From Mameliella sp. MMSF_3455 (GTDB lineage Bacteria; Pseudomonadota; Alphaproteobacteria; Rhodobacterales; Rhodobacteraceae): DNA of 64,000 nucleotides. Position 1 is the stretch's first letter. Each line of letters begins with the position of its first letter. The stretch lies in the NCBI RefSeq assembly GCF_030733205.1, contig NZ_JASHJL010000001.1, positions 62,001-126,000 of the forward strand. Direction: 5' to 3'. Both the position numbers and the translations under genes were made by a program. The notes beneath the pieces were generated by a model. It did no database searches. It saw only the letters and a program-made list of their open reading frames with translations, and had not been told where the DNA came from. Of the stretch, positions 8,265-17,020 are shown in pieces.

Positions 8265-9440
8265 TCAGGGTGTGCTGACGAGGAGCCGCTCCAGTCCGTG
8301 AAAATGATACAAGTTGGCGTAGCGCGGAGGTTCGGCCAATCGCAAGGTCGGCAGGCGTTCGAACAGGATCGGCAGCGCCGTTTGCAGTTCCAACCGCGCC
8401 AGCGGCGCACCGACGCAGAAGTGCAGACCGGCGCCGAAACTGGTGTTGGCGCTGATCGGGCGTGCCGGATTGAAACGCGCCGGGTCGGGCCAGACGGCGG
8501 GATCGCGGTTGGCGGCCCCCAGCAACAGTGCCACCTGGTCTCCGCGCCGGAAGGGATGCCCGAAAACCTCCACCTCTTCATAGGCGTAACGGGTGAACAT
8601 GTGCAGGGGCGGGTCAAAACGCAGGATCTCCTCGACCGTGGTGTCGGCCGAATCCGGCGTGATGCCATGCCCGCGTTCCAGCAGGCATTTGATACCGTTG
8701 CCCAGCGTGTGCACGGTCGCCTCGTGGCCCGCGTTCAACAGCAGGATGCAGGTGGTGATCAGTTCTTCGGTCGAGAGCTTCTCGCCATCCTCTTCGGCGG
8801 CAATCAGATGCGTCATGAGGTCATCGCCGGGCTGGCCGCGTCGGGTTTCGACATAGCCCTTGAGGAAATCGGAAAACTCCTGCGCTGCGCGCGCTGCACT
8901 GTCCTCGATCGCGCGGTCACGGCGGGCCTGGTACATCGCGACCATCGCGTTCGACCAGGCCAGCAGTTGTTCTGCCTGGGCCTCCGGCACTCCCAGCAGG
9001 CGACAGATCACGATCACTGGCAGCGGTTGGCAAAAGCCGGTCAACAGGTCGCAGTCGCCTTCGGGCAGGCGGTCGATCAGCTCATGCGAGAGCTGCGCGA
9101 TCTCGGGCCCCAGCGCCTTGATCCGGCGCGAGGTGAACGCGCGCAGCACAAGCCCTCGCAGGCGGGTGTGGCGCGGCGGTTCCAACTCCAGCATGGAATG
9201 CGCCTCGACCGCGTAGAAAGGGGCCATGTGGGGCGGGACAGTCGGGGCCAGTTCCGGCGGGATTTCACGCCCGAAACGGCGGTCGCGCAAGAGCGCGCTG
9301 ACCGCCCGGTGAGAAACCGCGCAGGGCATCGCGTAGTCCTCCCACCAGGCCAGGTCGCCGGCGGCGCGCATACGATCGTAGAACGGGTAGGGGTCCTGGA
9401 CGAATCCGGCTTCGGTCGGGTCTTGGGAAAAGCGCTGCAT
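8265..9440 (-). CDS. Cytochrome P450
   Basis: A 391-residue soluble bacterial class I P450. The I-helix oxygen-binding motif is LLNAGHEATVHTLGNG, the K-helix ExxR is EILRFDPPLHMFTR, and the haem loop is FGAGLHFCVGAPLARLEL with the axial Cys. The start MQRFSQDPTEAGFVQDPYPFYDRMRAAG is typical of CYP families from soil and marine bacteria. No ferredoxin or ferredoxin reductase gene is adjacent, so electrons must come from elsewhere; fpr is 5 kb away. The substrate cannot be told. The gene lies tail to tail with the Lrp-type gene (20 bp) and head to head with dctB (57 bp). Confidence 0.95.
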   Translation of the reverse strand: MQRFSQDPTEAGFVQDPYPFYDRMRAAGDLAWWEDYAMPCAVSHRAVSALLRDRRFGREIPPELAPTVPPHMAPFYAVEAHSMLELEPPRHTRLRGLVLRAFTSRRIKALGPEIAQLSHELIDRLPEGDCDLLTGFCQPLPVIVICRLLGVPEAQAEQLLAWSNAMVAMYQARRDRAIEDSAARAAQEFSDFLKGYVETRRGQPGDDLMTHLIAAEEDGEKLSTEELITTCILLLNAGHEATVHTLGNGIKCLLERGHGITPDSADTTVEEILRFDPPLHMFTRYAYEEVEVFGHPFRRGDQVALLLGAANRDPAVWPDPARFNPARPISANTSFGAGLHFCVGAPLARLELQTALPILFERLPTLRLAEPPRYANLYHFHGLERLLVSTP

Positions 9441-9497
9441 GGCGGATGCTTGGCGTGTCTTGGCAGCACAGGCAAGAGGGGTCTATGATCGCTGGTC

Positions 9498-11240
9498 ATG
9501 AGAGACGGACCCACAGCACGCGCCCCCATCGTCGGGCTGTTCCTGGCCGCGGTCGCGGGGCTGGGCTGGATCGTCTGGACCACCAGCTATGCCGAGGCGC
9601 TACGCCAGGTCGAGGCACAGGGCCGGTCGGACCTGAGGCTGGCCGCCGACAGGCTGGTGACAGGGTTGCAGCGCTATCGCTCTTTGGCGGTGTCACTTGC
9701 GGATCACCCGGCCTTCGCGGCCTTGCACACAGGTGGCGGCCGAGGCGCGGCAGAGGCGGTGCTGTTGCGCAACCTGGACCAGACGGGCGCGCTGAACGCC
9801 TTTTACGCGGATCGCGACGGGCGCGTCCTGGCCTCTGCACGGGGCGAGGTCCCTGTCGATCTGTCGGCACAGCCCTGGTTTCTTCGGGCGGTCAATGGGG
9901 CTCTCGGGGCCGATCGCGGGATCAGCGCGGGCGCTGCCCGGCGGGCCTATTTCCACGGTGCGCCGGATTTCGGACCTGATGGCAAGGTGCGCGGCGTGTT
10001 GGTCCTGGTGGCTGACATCGAGGCGCTGGAATGGGAATGGAGCGGGTCGCGCCCTTCGGTCTTCTTTACCGACGCGATGAACCAGGTCTTTGTCACCAAC
10101 CGGTCGGAACTGCTGTTCTGGCAGCGCACCGACAACGCGATGATCGGCCCCGGCGGGGCGGTTGTCGATGTCGACAGGCGGATGGTCGGCGAACATGAGG
10201 TCTGGCACCAGCGTCTCAGCCCCTATGTCCCGCCTGCGGCGCTGCACCTGGTTCAACCGCTTCCGGTGATCGGCCTGACCGGAGAGGCGCTGGTGGACGT
10301 GGGGCCGGCGCGCAGGCTTGCCTGGTTGCAGACTGCCGTTGTGGTCGTGCTCTGCCTCTTCTTCGGTTCGTTATTGTTCCTGGCGACCGAACGGCGGCGC
10401 GCGCTCAGCATCGCCAACGCGCGACTGGAAGGCCGGGTCAGGGACCGCACGCAGGATCTGGAACAGGCGAACCTGGCGCTGCGGCGCGAGGTGTCGGAAC
10501 GCGAAGAAGCCGAGGCCGCGTTGCGACGGGCGCAGGCAGAGCTGGTGGAGGCTGGCAAGCTGAGCGCGTTGGGGCAGATGTCGGCGGGCATAAGTCACGA
10601 GTTGAACCAGCCGCTGATGGCCATCGGCCAGTTCGCCGAGAACGGCGCGGCCTTTCTGGACAAGGGCAAGCCGGAGAAGGCGCGCGCCAACCTGGACCGG
10701 ATCGCGGGGCTGGCGGCGCGGGCGGCGCGGATCATCAAGAACCTGCGCGCCTTTGCCCGAAACGAGGCCGAGCCGATGGGCAAGGTCGATGTGGTGGCGG
10801 TGCTGACTTCGGCGGTGGAGATGACGGAGGCCCGGTTGAAATCCGATGGCGTGACACTGCACTGGAACCCGGCATCCTGGCCCGCGCCGATCTGGGTCAT
10901 GGGCGGCGAGGTGCGTCTGGGGCAGGTTTTCGTCAACCTCATCAACAATGCGGCCGACGCCATGTCGGGACAGGAGGTCAAGGTGATCGAGGTCTCGCTG
11001 GTGCTGGGCGACCGGCTGGAGGTACGGGTGCAGGACAGCGGACCCGGCATCGCCGATCCGGAGAAGGTGTTCGAACCCTTCTATTCGACCAAGCAGGTGG
11101 GCGACGGGATGGGATTGGGCCTGTCGATTTCCTATGGTCTGGTGCAAAGCTTTGGCGGCCGCATTCGCGGCACCAACACGGAAACCGGTGCGCTGTTCTC
11201 GGTCGAACTGGATTACTGGCGGGCGGAGATGGCCGCGTGA
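9498..11240 (+). CDS. dctB: C4-dicarboxylate sensor histidine kinase, DctB-like
   Basis: A 580-residue membrane kinase. Residues about 10-30 form the first membrane helix (IVGLFLAAVAGLGWIVW). A periplasmic double-Cache/PDC domain follows to about residue 280, then the second helix (LQTAVVVVLCLFFGSLLF) and a coiled-coil linker. The HisKA domain has the phospho-acceptor His367 in GISHELNQPLMAIGQ, and the HATPase domain has NLINNAADAM and DSGPGIADPEKVFEPFYSTK. DctB sensors detect succinate, fumarate or malate and phosphorylate DctD. The neighbours, a DctD-like regulator and a DctPQM transporter, support that assignment. RMREGP-type alternatives are not needed: the ATG at 9498 fits the signal anchor. 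Confidence 0.92.
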   Translation: MRDGPTARAPIVGLFLAAVAGLGWIVWTTSYAEALRQVEAQGRSDLRLAADRLVTGLQRYRSLAVSLADHPAFAALHTGGGRGAAEAVLLRNLDQTGALNAFYADRDGRVLASARGEVPVDLSAQPWFLRAVNGALGADRGISAGAARRAYFHGAPDFGPDGKVRGVLVLVADIEALEWEWSGSRPSVFFTDAMNQVFVTNRSELLFWQRTDNAMIGPGGAVVDVDRRMVGEHEVWHQRLSPYVPPAALHLVQPLPVIGLTGEALVDVGPARRLAWLQTAVVVVLCLFFGSLLFLATERRRALSIANARLEGRVRDRTQDLEQANLALRREVSEREEAEAALRRAQAELVEAGKLSALGQMSAGISHELNQPLMAIGQFAENGAAFLDKGKPEKARANLDRIAGLAARAARIIKNLRAFARNEAEPMGKVDVVAVLTSAVEMTEARLKSDGVTLHWNPASWPAPIWVMGGEVRLGQVFVNLINNAADAMSGQEVKVIEVSLVLGDRLEVRVQDSGPGIADPEKVFEPFYSTKQVGDGMGLGLSISYGLVQSFGGRIRGTNTETGALFSVELDYWRAEMAA

Positions 11241-11313
11241 GGACAATCAACGACGCATGTCCCGCCCTGCGCACGAAACCTCGCCCCGCCCACCGTCCCT
11301 GGGGAGGCCCCAC

Positions 11314-12543
11314 ATGATGGTCAGCCGGGTGCTGCTGGTCGATGACGACGCCTCGGTGCGAGAGGCGCTTGGGCAGTCGCTGGAACTGGCGGATTTCGAT
11401 ACTCTGACGGCGGGGTCCTTCGTCGAGGCCAAGGACCGGATCCGCCCGGATTTCGAGGGCGTGATTGTCTCGGATATCCGGATGCCCGGGCGCGATGGCT
11501 TTCACCTGTTGGATTATGCGCACCAGCAGGACCCGGAACTGCCAGTGATCCTGTTGACCGGAGAAGGCGACATCCCGATGGCGGTACGGGCCATGTCGCA
11601 GGGCGCCTTCGATTTCCTGGAAAAGCCCTGCAGCCCTGCGGATTTCACCGCCGTCGTGCGCCGCGCGCTGAAGACGCGTGGCCTGGTGCTGGAAAACCGC
11701 CGGCTGAAGGCGCAGCTGGAAACCGGCGACCCGGCGGCGCGGCTGATCTTCGGAATCTCTCCCGCGGCGGAACGGCTGCGCGCCCGCGTGCGCATCGCCG
11801 CGCGTGCCGGAACAGAGGCGCTGGTGACGGGCGCGCCGGGCACCGGCATTTCCAAGGTGGCCGAGGTCATCCACCTGGCGTCACCCCGCGCCAAGGCGCC
11901 GTTCCAGAAACGCGCGGCGGCGGGGCTGGACCGGGCCGAATTGCAGGCGCTCTGGCAAAGCTGCGCGGGTGGGTCGCTGTTTCTCGACGGGATCGGCGCG
12001 CTCAGCCAGGACACGCAATTGGCATTGATCGACCTCATGGAACAGGGCGACGCGGTCTTGATCGGTGGCAGCACGCAGGATCTGGCGGTTGCCGCGGAAA
12101 AGGGCGAGATGTCCAGTGATCTCTACTACCGGCTCGAGGTTTGCCAAGTGCGTATCCCGTCGCTGGCGGAACGGCCCGAGGACATCCCGGTTCTGTTCCG
12201 GCATTACGTCGCCCAGGCCGCGGAACAGGCCGGGCTTGCGCCACCCGAGATCACCGAGGACCTGATCTCCAGCCTGATGGCACAGGATTGGCCGGGCAAC
12301 GCCCGTGCATTGATGAGCACGGCCATGCGCTTTGTGCTGGGTCTGGGCGACGTGGCCGCGCCGGAAGGCAGTCTCGGCCTGGCCGAGCGAATGGCGCAGG
12401 TCGAACGATCCCTGCTGATCGAGGCGCTGCGCAAGAACGAGGGACAGGCACGGCTTGCCGCCGAGGCGCTGAAACTGCCGCGCAAGACCTTTTATGACAA
12501 ACTGGCCAAATACGGCCTGAAACCCGAGACCTACCGGGGCTGA
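11314..12543 (+). CDS. dctD: DctD-like NtrC-family response regulator with degenerate AAA+ domain
   Basis: A 409-residue regulator with an N-terminal receiver (acid pocket D10-D12, phospho-acceptor D54 in VSDIRMPGRDG), a central NtrC-type AAA+ region and a C-terminal Fis-type helix-turn-helix (GQARLAAEALKLPRKTFYDKL). The central domain is unusual. Walker A reads GAPGTGIS at residues 173-180, with Ile where the invariant Lys should be. Walker B ends FLDG (225-226) rather than FLDE. The GAFTGA loop that contacts sigma-54 is absent, and the domain is shortened between the two. DLYYRLEVCQVRIPSLAERPEDI is retained. It therefore probably does not remodel sigma-54 polymerase. The start at 11314 follows GGGGAGG; an upstream ATG at 11257 would add 19 residues. 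Confidence 0.88.
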   Translation: MMVSRVLLVDDDASVREALGQSLELADFDTLTAGSFVEAKDRIRPDFEGVIVSDIRMPGRDGFHLLDYAHQQDPELPVILLTGEGDIPMAVRAMSQGAFDFLEKPCSPADFTAVVRRALKTRGLVLENRRLKAQLETGDPAARLIFGISPAAERLRARVRIAARAGTEALVTGAPGTGISKVAEVIHLASPRAKAPFQKRAAAGLDRAELQALWQSCAGGSLFLDGIGALSQDTQLALIDLMEQGDAVLIGGSTQDLAVAAEKGEMSSDLYYRLEVCQVRIPSLAERPEDIPVLFRHYVAQAAEQAGLAPPEITEDLISSLMAQDWPGNARALMSTAMRFVLGLGDVAAPEGSLGLAERMAQVERSLLIEALRKNEGQARLAAEALKLPRKTFYDKLAKYGLKPETYRG

Positions 12544-12590
12544 TGCCGCATCCCGCCTGTGGGTACAGGGATTCGCGACCATTGCATGAT

Positions 12591-12610
12591 CTGTGCGGAT
12601 TTCCGCACAG
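12591..12610. promoter_or_regulatory. Dyad I upstream of dctP (candidate DctD site)
   Basis: Perfect 9-bp inverted repeat CTGTGCGGA-TT-TCCGCACAG, 226 bp before the dctP ATG. It has the symmetry and half-site size expected for a Fis-type HTH dimer of the DctD/NtrC family. Assignment to DctD is by position. Confidence 0.65.
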
Positions 12611-12624
12611 CGAGCGGAAACATC

Positions 12625-12642
12625 TGTGCGGAGAACCGCACG
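12625..12642. promoter_or_regulatory. Dyad II upstream of dctP (candidate DctD site)
   Basis: TGTGCGG-AGAA-CCGCACG repeats dyad I almost exactly. The centres are 33 bp apart, about three helical turns, so both sites face the same side of the DNA. Tandem sites like this are the known layout of DctD-controlled dct promoters in rhizobia. Confidence 0.65.
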
Positions 12643-12835
12643 GGTCGCGACCGGACCCTGGCGCTTCGTCTAGGGGTTCTACTGTAACAAATTGATTTTG
12701 TGTTATAAAGTGGACATAAGGGCGTTTTCCATCACGCGCACTTGATCCGATTCGGAACTGGCGGCTTTCTATTCGGCATCCGGTGCCTCGAGGAGGGGTG
12801 CCGCGAAACTGAAAACCGTATCTGGGAGGATACCC

Positions 12836-13840
12836 ATGAAAAAGTTTCTGATGACCGCCGCGGCGGCGGCCCTTGTCGTGACCGGTGCCACCGGTGCCCA
12901 GGCCGCCTGCGACGAGGGTGAGCTTGTCATCAAGTTCAGCCATGTCACCAACACCGACCGTCACCCCAAGGGCATCGCTGCCACCCTGCTGGCCGAGCGC
13001 GTGAACGCCGAGATGGACGGCAAGGCCTGCATGGAGGTCTTCCCGAACTCGACCCTCTACAACGACGACCAGGTGCTGGAGGCGATGCTGCAGGGCGACG
13101 TCCAGCTGGCCGCGCCCTCGCTGTCGAAGTTCGAGCAGTTCACCAAGCAGTTCCGCATCTTCGACCTGCCGTTCATGTTCAAGGACATCGATGCGGTCAA
13201 CGCCTTCCAGCAGTCCGACACCGGGCAGGAGATGAAGGAATCCATGACTCGCCGCGGCCTGCTGGGCCTGGCCTTCTGGCACAACGGCATGAAACAGATG
13301 TCGGCCAACAAGCCGCTGGTCGATCCCGGCGATGCCGAAGGCCTGAAGTTCCGCGTGCAGAACTCCGAGGTACTCAAGGCGCAGATGGCAGCCCTGGGCG
13401 GCAGCCCGCAGCCGATGGCCTTTTCCGAGGTCTACGGCGCATTGCAGACCGGCGTTGTCGACGGGCAGGAAAACACCTGGTCCAACATTTACGGCCAGAA
13501 GTTCTTCGAGGTGCAGGACGGCATCACCGAGACCAACCACGGCGTGATCGACTATCTTGTCGTGACCAACGTGGATTGGTGGGAAGGCCTGGACGCAGAC
13601 GTGCGCGACCAGCTGGCAACAATCATCGCCGAGGTGACCGAAACCCGCAACGCGGAGAGCTTCAAGGTCAACCAGGAAGCCAGGCAGGCGATCATCGACG
13701 CCGGCGGCACGGTACGCGAACTGACCGCCGAGCAGCGCGCGGCCTGGGTCGCCACGATGAAGCCGGTCTGGGACCAGTTCGTCGACGACGTGGGCCAGGA
13801 CAAGATCGACGCCGCACAGGCGATCAACAGCAACATGTAA
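12836..13840 (+). CDS. dctP: TRAP transporter substrate-binding protein DctP
   Basis: A 334-residue periplasmic binding protein. A Sec signal peptide occupies residues 1-23 (MKKFLMTAAAAALVVTG, cleavage after AQA). The mature part has the DctP-family blocks KFSHVTNTDRHPKG, FPNSTLYNDDQVLEAM, the substrate-carboxylate Arg in GLKFRVQNSEV and the Asn in VDGQENTWSNIYGQKF. It delivers C4-dicarboxylates to the DctQM permease, which uses an ion gradient. The ligand class is inferred from similarity and from the DctB/DctD neighbours. The ATG is preceded by GGGAGGATACCC. A hairpin after the stop should give more dctP than dctQM message. Confidence 0.95.
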   Translation: MKKFLMTAAAAALVVTGATGAQAACDEGELVIKFSHVTNTDRHPKGIAATLLAERVNAEMDGKACMEVFPNSTLYNDDQVLEAMLQGDVQLAAPSLSKFEQFTKQFRIFDLPFMFKDIDAVNAFQQSDTGQEMKESMTRRGLLGLAFWHNGMKQMSANKPLVDPGDAEGLKFRVQNSEVLKAQMAALGGSPQPMAFSEVYGALQTGVVDGQENTWSNIYGQKFFEVQDGITETNHGVIDYLVVTNVDWWEGLDADVRDQLATIIAEVTETRNAESFKVNQEARQAIIDAGGTVRELTAEQRAAWVATMKPVWDQFVDDVGQDKIDAAQAINSNM

Positions 13841-13858
13841 TGGCCTGAGCGCCGAACG

Positions 13859-13894
13859 CCCGGCCCCCGTGACGGTATGGGGGCCGGGTTTTTT
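13859..13894 (+). terminator. Attenuator-type terminator between dctP and dctQ
   Basis: Perfect 10-bp stem CCCGGCCCCC / GGGGGCCGGG followed by six T. It sits inside the operon, 18 bp after the dctP stop. Partial termination here would favour the binding protein over the membrane subunits. Confidence 0.85.
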
Positions 13895-13923
13895 GTACCC
13901 GAACCGGGGCAAGGAGGGGGACC

Positions 13924-14658
13924 ATGTCAGCTCACAATCCACCGAACGGTATGTTCGGACGTTTCATCGACGAACTGGAAGAGACGGTGATCGCGCTCAT
14001 CCTTGGCGCGATGACGATCATCACTTTCATCAACGTCGTGTTGCGTTATGGCGTGAACAGCCAATTCGGCCGCTGGCTGGAGGGCCTGCTGGGCGTGGAC
14101 CTGCCCGGTGGCCTGATCTGGGGGCTGGAGGCGACCTCGTTCCTATTTGCCTGGCTGGTTCTGTTCGGGGTCAGCTACGCGGTCAAGAAGACCGCGAACC
14201 TGGGCGTCGACGCGGTGCTGAACGTTGTCTCCGCCCCGACCCGCAAGGTCATGACCCTGATCGCGGCAGCGGTCTGCATCGGCTATGCCTTCCTGCTGCT
14301 GAAAGGTGCCTGGGATTACTGGGCCAACTTCGCCAATCTGCCGCAGACCACGGGCCGCTGGTTCCCCACCGGGTTCGAGGAAATGGGCCGTACCTCCTAC
14401 CGTTCCTGGTACGAGGTGATCGACATTCCGATGCCCGAGTGGCTGCGCTTCATCGAGCCCTGGATCAACGAGGGCGAAGCTTATGAAAAGATACCCCGTT
14501 TCATCCCCTACGTCATCCTGCCGTTCGGCGCGCTCTTGCTGCTCGTCCGCTTCATCCAGGCCACCGTCCGCATCTGGCGCGGCAAAGCCGAGAGCCTGAT
14601 CGTCAGCCACGAAGCCGAAGACGCGGTCGAAGACGTCGCGCACATGAACAAGGACTGA
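13924..14658 (+). CDS. dctQ: TRAP transporter small permease DctQ
   Basis: A 244-residue membrane protein with four predicted helices: around residues 20-45 (VIALILGAMTIITFINVVLR), 65-85 (WGLEATSFLFAWLVLFGVSY), 105-125 and 195-215 (IPYVILPFGALLLLVRFIQA). FGVSYAVKKTANLGVD matches the DctQ core. The loop between helices 3 and 4 is about 70 residues, longer than in many DctQ proteins. It contains WFPTGFEEMGRTSYRSWYEV, which may form an extra periplasmic element. It pairs with DctM as the membrane part of the dicarboxylate TRAP system. The start follows AAGGAGGGGGACC, an excellent ribosome-binding site, and the stop is 4 bp before dctM. Confidence 0.93.
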   Translation: MSAHNPPNGMFGRFIDELEETVIALILGAMTIITFINVVLRYGVNSQFGRWLEGLLGVDLPGGLIWGLEATSFLFAWLVLFGVSYAVKKTANLGVDAVLNVVSAPTRKVMTLIAAAVCIGYAFLLLKGAWDYWANFANLPQTTGRWFPTGFEEMGRTSYRSWYEVIDIPMPEWLRFIEPWINEGEAYEKIPRFIPYVILPFGALLLLVRFIQATVRIWRGKAESLIVSHEAEDAVEDVAHMNKD

Positions 14659-14662
14659 TCCG

Positions 14663-16096
14663 ATGGATGTTGTCATTCTCTTTGGGATGGTGATCGGCCT
14701 GATGCTGATCGGTGTGCCGATTGCCGTCTCGCTCGGGTTCTCCTCGATCGTTTTCCTGCTGGTCCTCAGCGACACCTCGCTGGCCTCCATCGCGCAGAGC
14801 TTTTTCCAGGCGATGGCCGGGCACTACACGCTGTTGGCTATTCCCTTCTTCATCCTGGCGTCCAGCTTCATGTCGACGGGCGGCGTGGCGCAGCGGATCA
14901 TCCGCTTTTCGATCGCCTGCGTCGGGCACCTGCCGGGCGGTCTTGCCATCGCCGGTGTCTTTGCCTGCATGTTGTTCGCGGCGCTTTCCGGGTCTTCGCC
15001 TGCAACCGTGGTCGCCATCGGGTCCATCGTGATCGCCGGTATGCGCCAGGTGGGGTATTCCAAGGATTTCGCCGCCGGTGTCATCGCCAATGCGGGCACC
15101 CTTGGCATCCTGATCCCACCGTCGATCGTGATGGTTGTCTATGCCTCCGCCACCGACGTTTCCGTGGGCCGCATGTTCCTGGCCGGTGTCATCCCTGGCC
15201 TGATGGCGGGCACCATGCTGATGGCCACGATCCTGATCATCGCCATCATGCGCGACCTGCCCAAGGGCGAATGGAAAGGCTGGGGCGAAGTGGCCGAGGC
15301 TGGGGGCGACGCGCTCTGGGGGCTCTTGCTGATCGTCATCATCCTGGGCGGCATCTACGGCGGTATCTTTACCCCGACAGAGGCGGCCGCGGTCGCGGCG
15401 GTCTATGCCTTCGTGATCGCGACCTTCGTCTATCGCGACATGGGGCCGCTGGCCGGCAAGGACGGGGCGCCCAACACGCCGCTGATCCGCAAACCCATCG
15501 CCCTGATCACCGCCTTTTTCCACAAGGACACCAAGAACACGCTGTTCGAGGCGGGCAAGCTGACGGTCACGCTGATGTTCATCATCGCCAACGCGCTGAT
15601 CCTGAAGCACGTGCTGACCGACGAGCAGATCCCGCAGCAGATCGCGGCGGCGATGCTGGACGCCGGGTTCGGTCCGATCATGTTCCTGGTGATCGTCAAC
15701 GTGATCCTGCTGATCGGCGGTCAGTTCATGGAGCCTTCGGGTCTTCTGGTGATCGTTGCGCCGCTGGTCTTTCCGATTGCGCTGCAACTGGGCATCGACC
15801 CGATCCACCTGGGCATCATCATGGTGGTGAACATGGAAATCGGGATGATCACGCCGCCGGTGGGGCTCAACCTCTTCGTCACCTCCGGTGTCGCGGGCAT
15901 GCCCATGATGCGGGTCGTCAAGGCGGCGCTGCCTTTCCTGGCCGTGCTTTTCGTCTTCCTGATCCTGGTAACCTACATCCCGGTCATCTCGACGGTCTTG
16001 CCAGACAACGTCATGGGGCCGCAGATCAACTGCGAGGGCGCACCGCCCACCAACCAGCTCGAGGCCGCCTTCTGCGAGGCGCGCGCTGCGGAATAA
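14663..16096 (+). CDS. dctM: TRAP transporter large permease DctM
   Basis: A 477-residue polytopic protein of the ion-transporter superfamily, with about 12 helices. Family blocks include GLMLIGVPIAVSLGF near the start, ALSGSSPATVVAIGS, GTLGILIPPSIVMVVYA and MITPPVGLNLFVTSGVAG. It forms the ion-coupled translocation channel with DctQ. About 50 residues between the fifth and later helices (around VYRDMGPLAGKDGAPNTP) form a long cytoplasmic loop. The end NCEGAPPTNQLEAAFCEARAAE carries two Cys outside the membrane region. The gene ends 2 bp before a strong terminator. Confidence 0.95.
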   Translation: MDVVILFGMVIGLMLIGVPIAVSLGFSSIVFLLVLSDTSLASIAQSFFQAMAGHYTLLAIPFFILASSFMSTGGVAQRIIRFSIACVGHLPGGLAIAGVFACMLFAALSGSSPATVVAIGSIVIAGMRQVGYSKDFAAGVIANAGTLGILIPPSIVMVVYASATDVSVGRMFLAGVIPGLMAGTMLMATILIIAIMRDLPKGEWKGWGEVAEAGGDALWGLLLIVIILGGIYGGIFTPTEAAAVAAVYAFVIATFVYRDMGPLAGKDGAPNTPLIRKPIALITAFFHKDTKNTLFEAGKLTVTLMFIIANALILKHVLTDEQIPQQIAAAMLDAGFGPIMFLVIVNVILLIGGQFMEPSGLLVIVAPLVFPIALQLGIDPIHLGIIMVVNMEIGMITPPVGLNLFVTSGVAGMPMMRVVKAALPFLAVLFVFLILVTYIPVISTVLPDNVMGPQINCEGAPPTNQLEAAFCEARAAE

Positions 16097-16098
16097 GG

Positions 16099-16126
16099 AA
16101 AAGGGCCGGGAAACCGGCCCTTTTTT
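16099..16126 (+). terminator. Terminator of the dct operon
   Basis: Perfect 9-bp stem AAGGGCCGG / CCGGCCCTT with a GAAA loop and a run of six T. It also faces the convergent tpiA gene. Confidence 0.9.
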
Positions 16127-16159
16127 CTTGTCACGATAAGGATCGGCGCGCCTTGCGCT

Positions 16160-16912
16160 TCAGGCTTCCATCGGGGCGGCGTTCAGGGCCTCGATGATCG
16201 GCAGGAAATCCGCGGCCTTGAGGCTTGCGCCGCCGACAAGGGCGCCGTCGACGTTCGGGACGGCAAAGATCTCGCCGGCATTGCCGGGTTTGACCGAGCC
16301 GCCATAAAGCAGCCGGGTCGACCGCCCGACGCCGGCGCCGAAACGGCGTTCCAGGCGGGCGCGAATGAACCCGTGAACCTCGCCGATCTGTTCCATCGTC
16401 GGCACCTTGCCGGTGCCGATGGCCCAGACCGGCTCATATGCCACCACAAGCCGGTGCGCGGTGGCCCCGTCGGGGATCGAGGCGGCCAGTTGCCCGCCGA
16501 TGATGTCCAGCGTGTTGTTGGCCTCGCGCTGGTCCAGGGTTTCGCCGACGCAGACGACCGCCGTCAGGTTGGCGTCCCAGGCGGCACGGGTCTTTTCCCG
16601 GATCAGGGTATCATCCTCGCCGTGATCGGCGCGCCGCTCGGAATGGCCAAGGATGACGTAGCTTGCCCCTGCATCCGCCAGCATCGGCGCCGAAAGATCG
16701 CCGGTATGGGCGCCCGACGCCGCGGCGTGGCAATCTTGGCCGCCGATCGCGATGCCCGTCGCGGACTGGGCCGCCGCCGCGATCAGGGTGGCAGGCGGGC
16801 ACAGCAGGATTTCGGCCGCGCCGTCCGCAGCGGCACCCATCGCCGCCAGTTCGTCCAGCGCAGCGCGCGTTCCGTTCATCTTCCAGTTGCCCGCGGCCAG
16901 TTTGCGTCGCAT
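16160..16912 (-). CDS. tpiA: Triosephosphate isomerase
   Basis: A 250-residue TIM-barrel enzyme that interconverts dihydroxyacetone phosphate and glyceraldehyde 3-phosphate. The active-site Lys is in AAGNWKMNG (near residue 11), the electrophilic His in [10 protein letters not shown], and the catalytic base Glu in [14 protein letters not shown], followed by the flexible loop. The phosphate-binding [14 protein letters not shown] and GALVGGASL complete the site. The start MRRKLAAGN follows AAGGAGAGGGCAC; the longer frame upstream has no ribosome-binding site and overlaps the neighbouring promoter. It stands alone on the minus strand and converges with the dct operon. Confidence 0.97.
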   Translation of the reverse strand: MRRKLAAGNWKMNGTRAALDELAAMGAAADGAAEILLCPPATLIAAAAQSATGIAIGGQDCHAAASGAHTGDLSAPMLADAGASYVILGHSERRADHGEDDTLIREKTRAAWDANLTAVVCVGETLDQREANNTLDIIGGQLAASIPDGATAHRLVVAYEPVWAIGTGKVPTMEQIGEVHGFIRARLERRFGAGVGRSTRLLYGGSVKPGNAGEIFAVPNVDGALVGGASLKAADFLPIIEALNAAPMEA

Positions 16913-17020
16913 GTGCCCTCTCCTTTTTGCGGGGCCAAGTGTCACCGGGCGCGGCGCGACGTCAAGCCCGGTTGCGGTGCACGCGACCTCGTGACAAGGG
17001 GCTGTCAGAAGGAGAGGCTC

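Noticed and set aside
12680-12712. FNR/CRP-like site (TTGAT with a partial partner)
   Set aside because: The right half does not match ATCAA; TAACAAA-TTGATT-TTGTGTTA is only an imperfect palindrome.
12644-12835. Possible sigma-54 promoter before dctP
   Set aside because: No GG-N10-GC match was found between the dyads and the start codon. The nearest TGGCGC lacks the GC partner at the right spacing.
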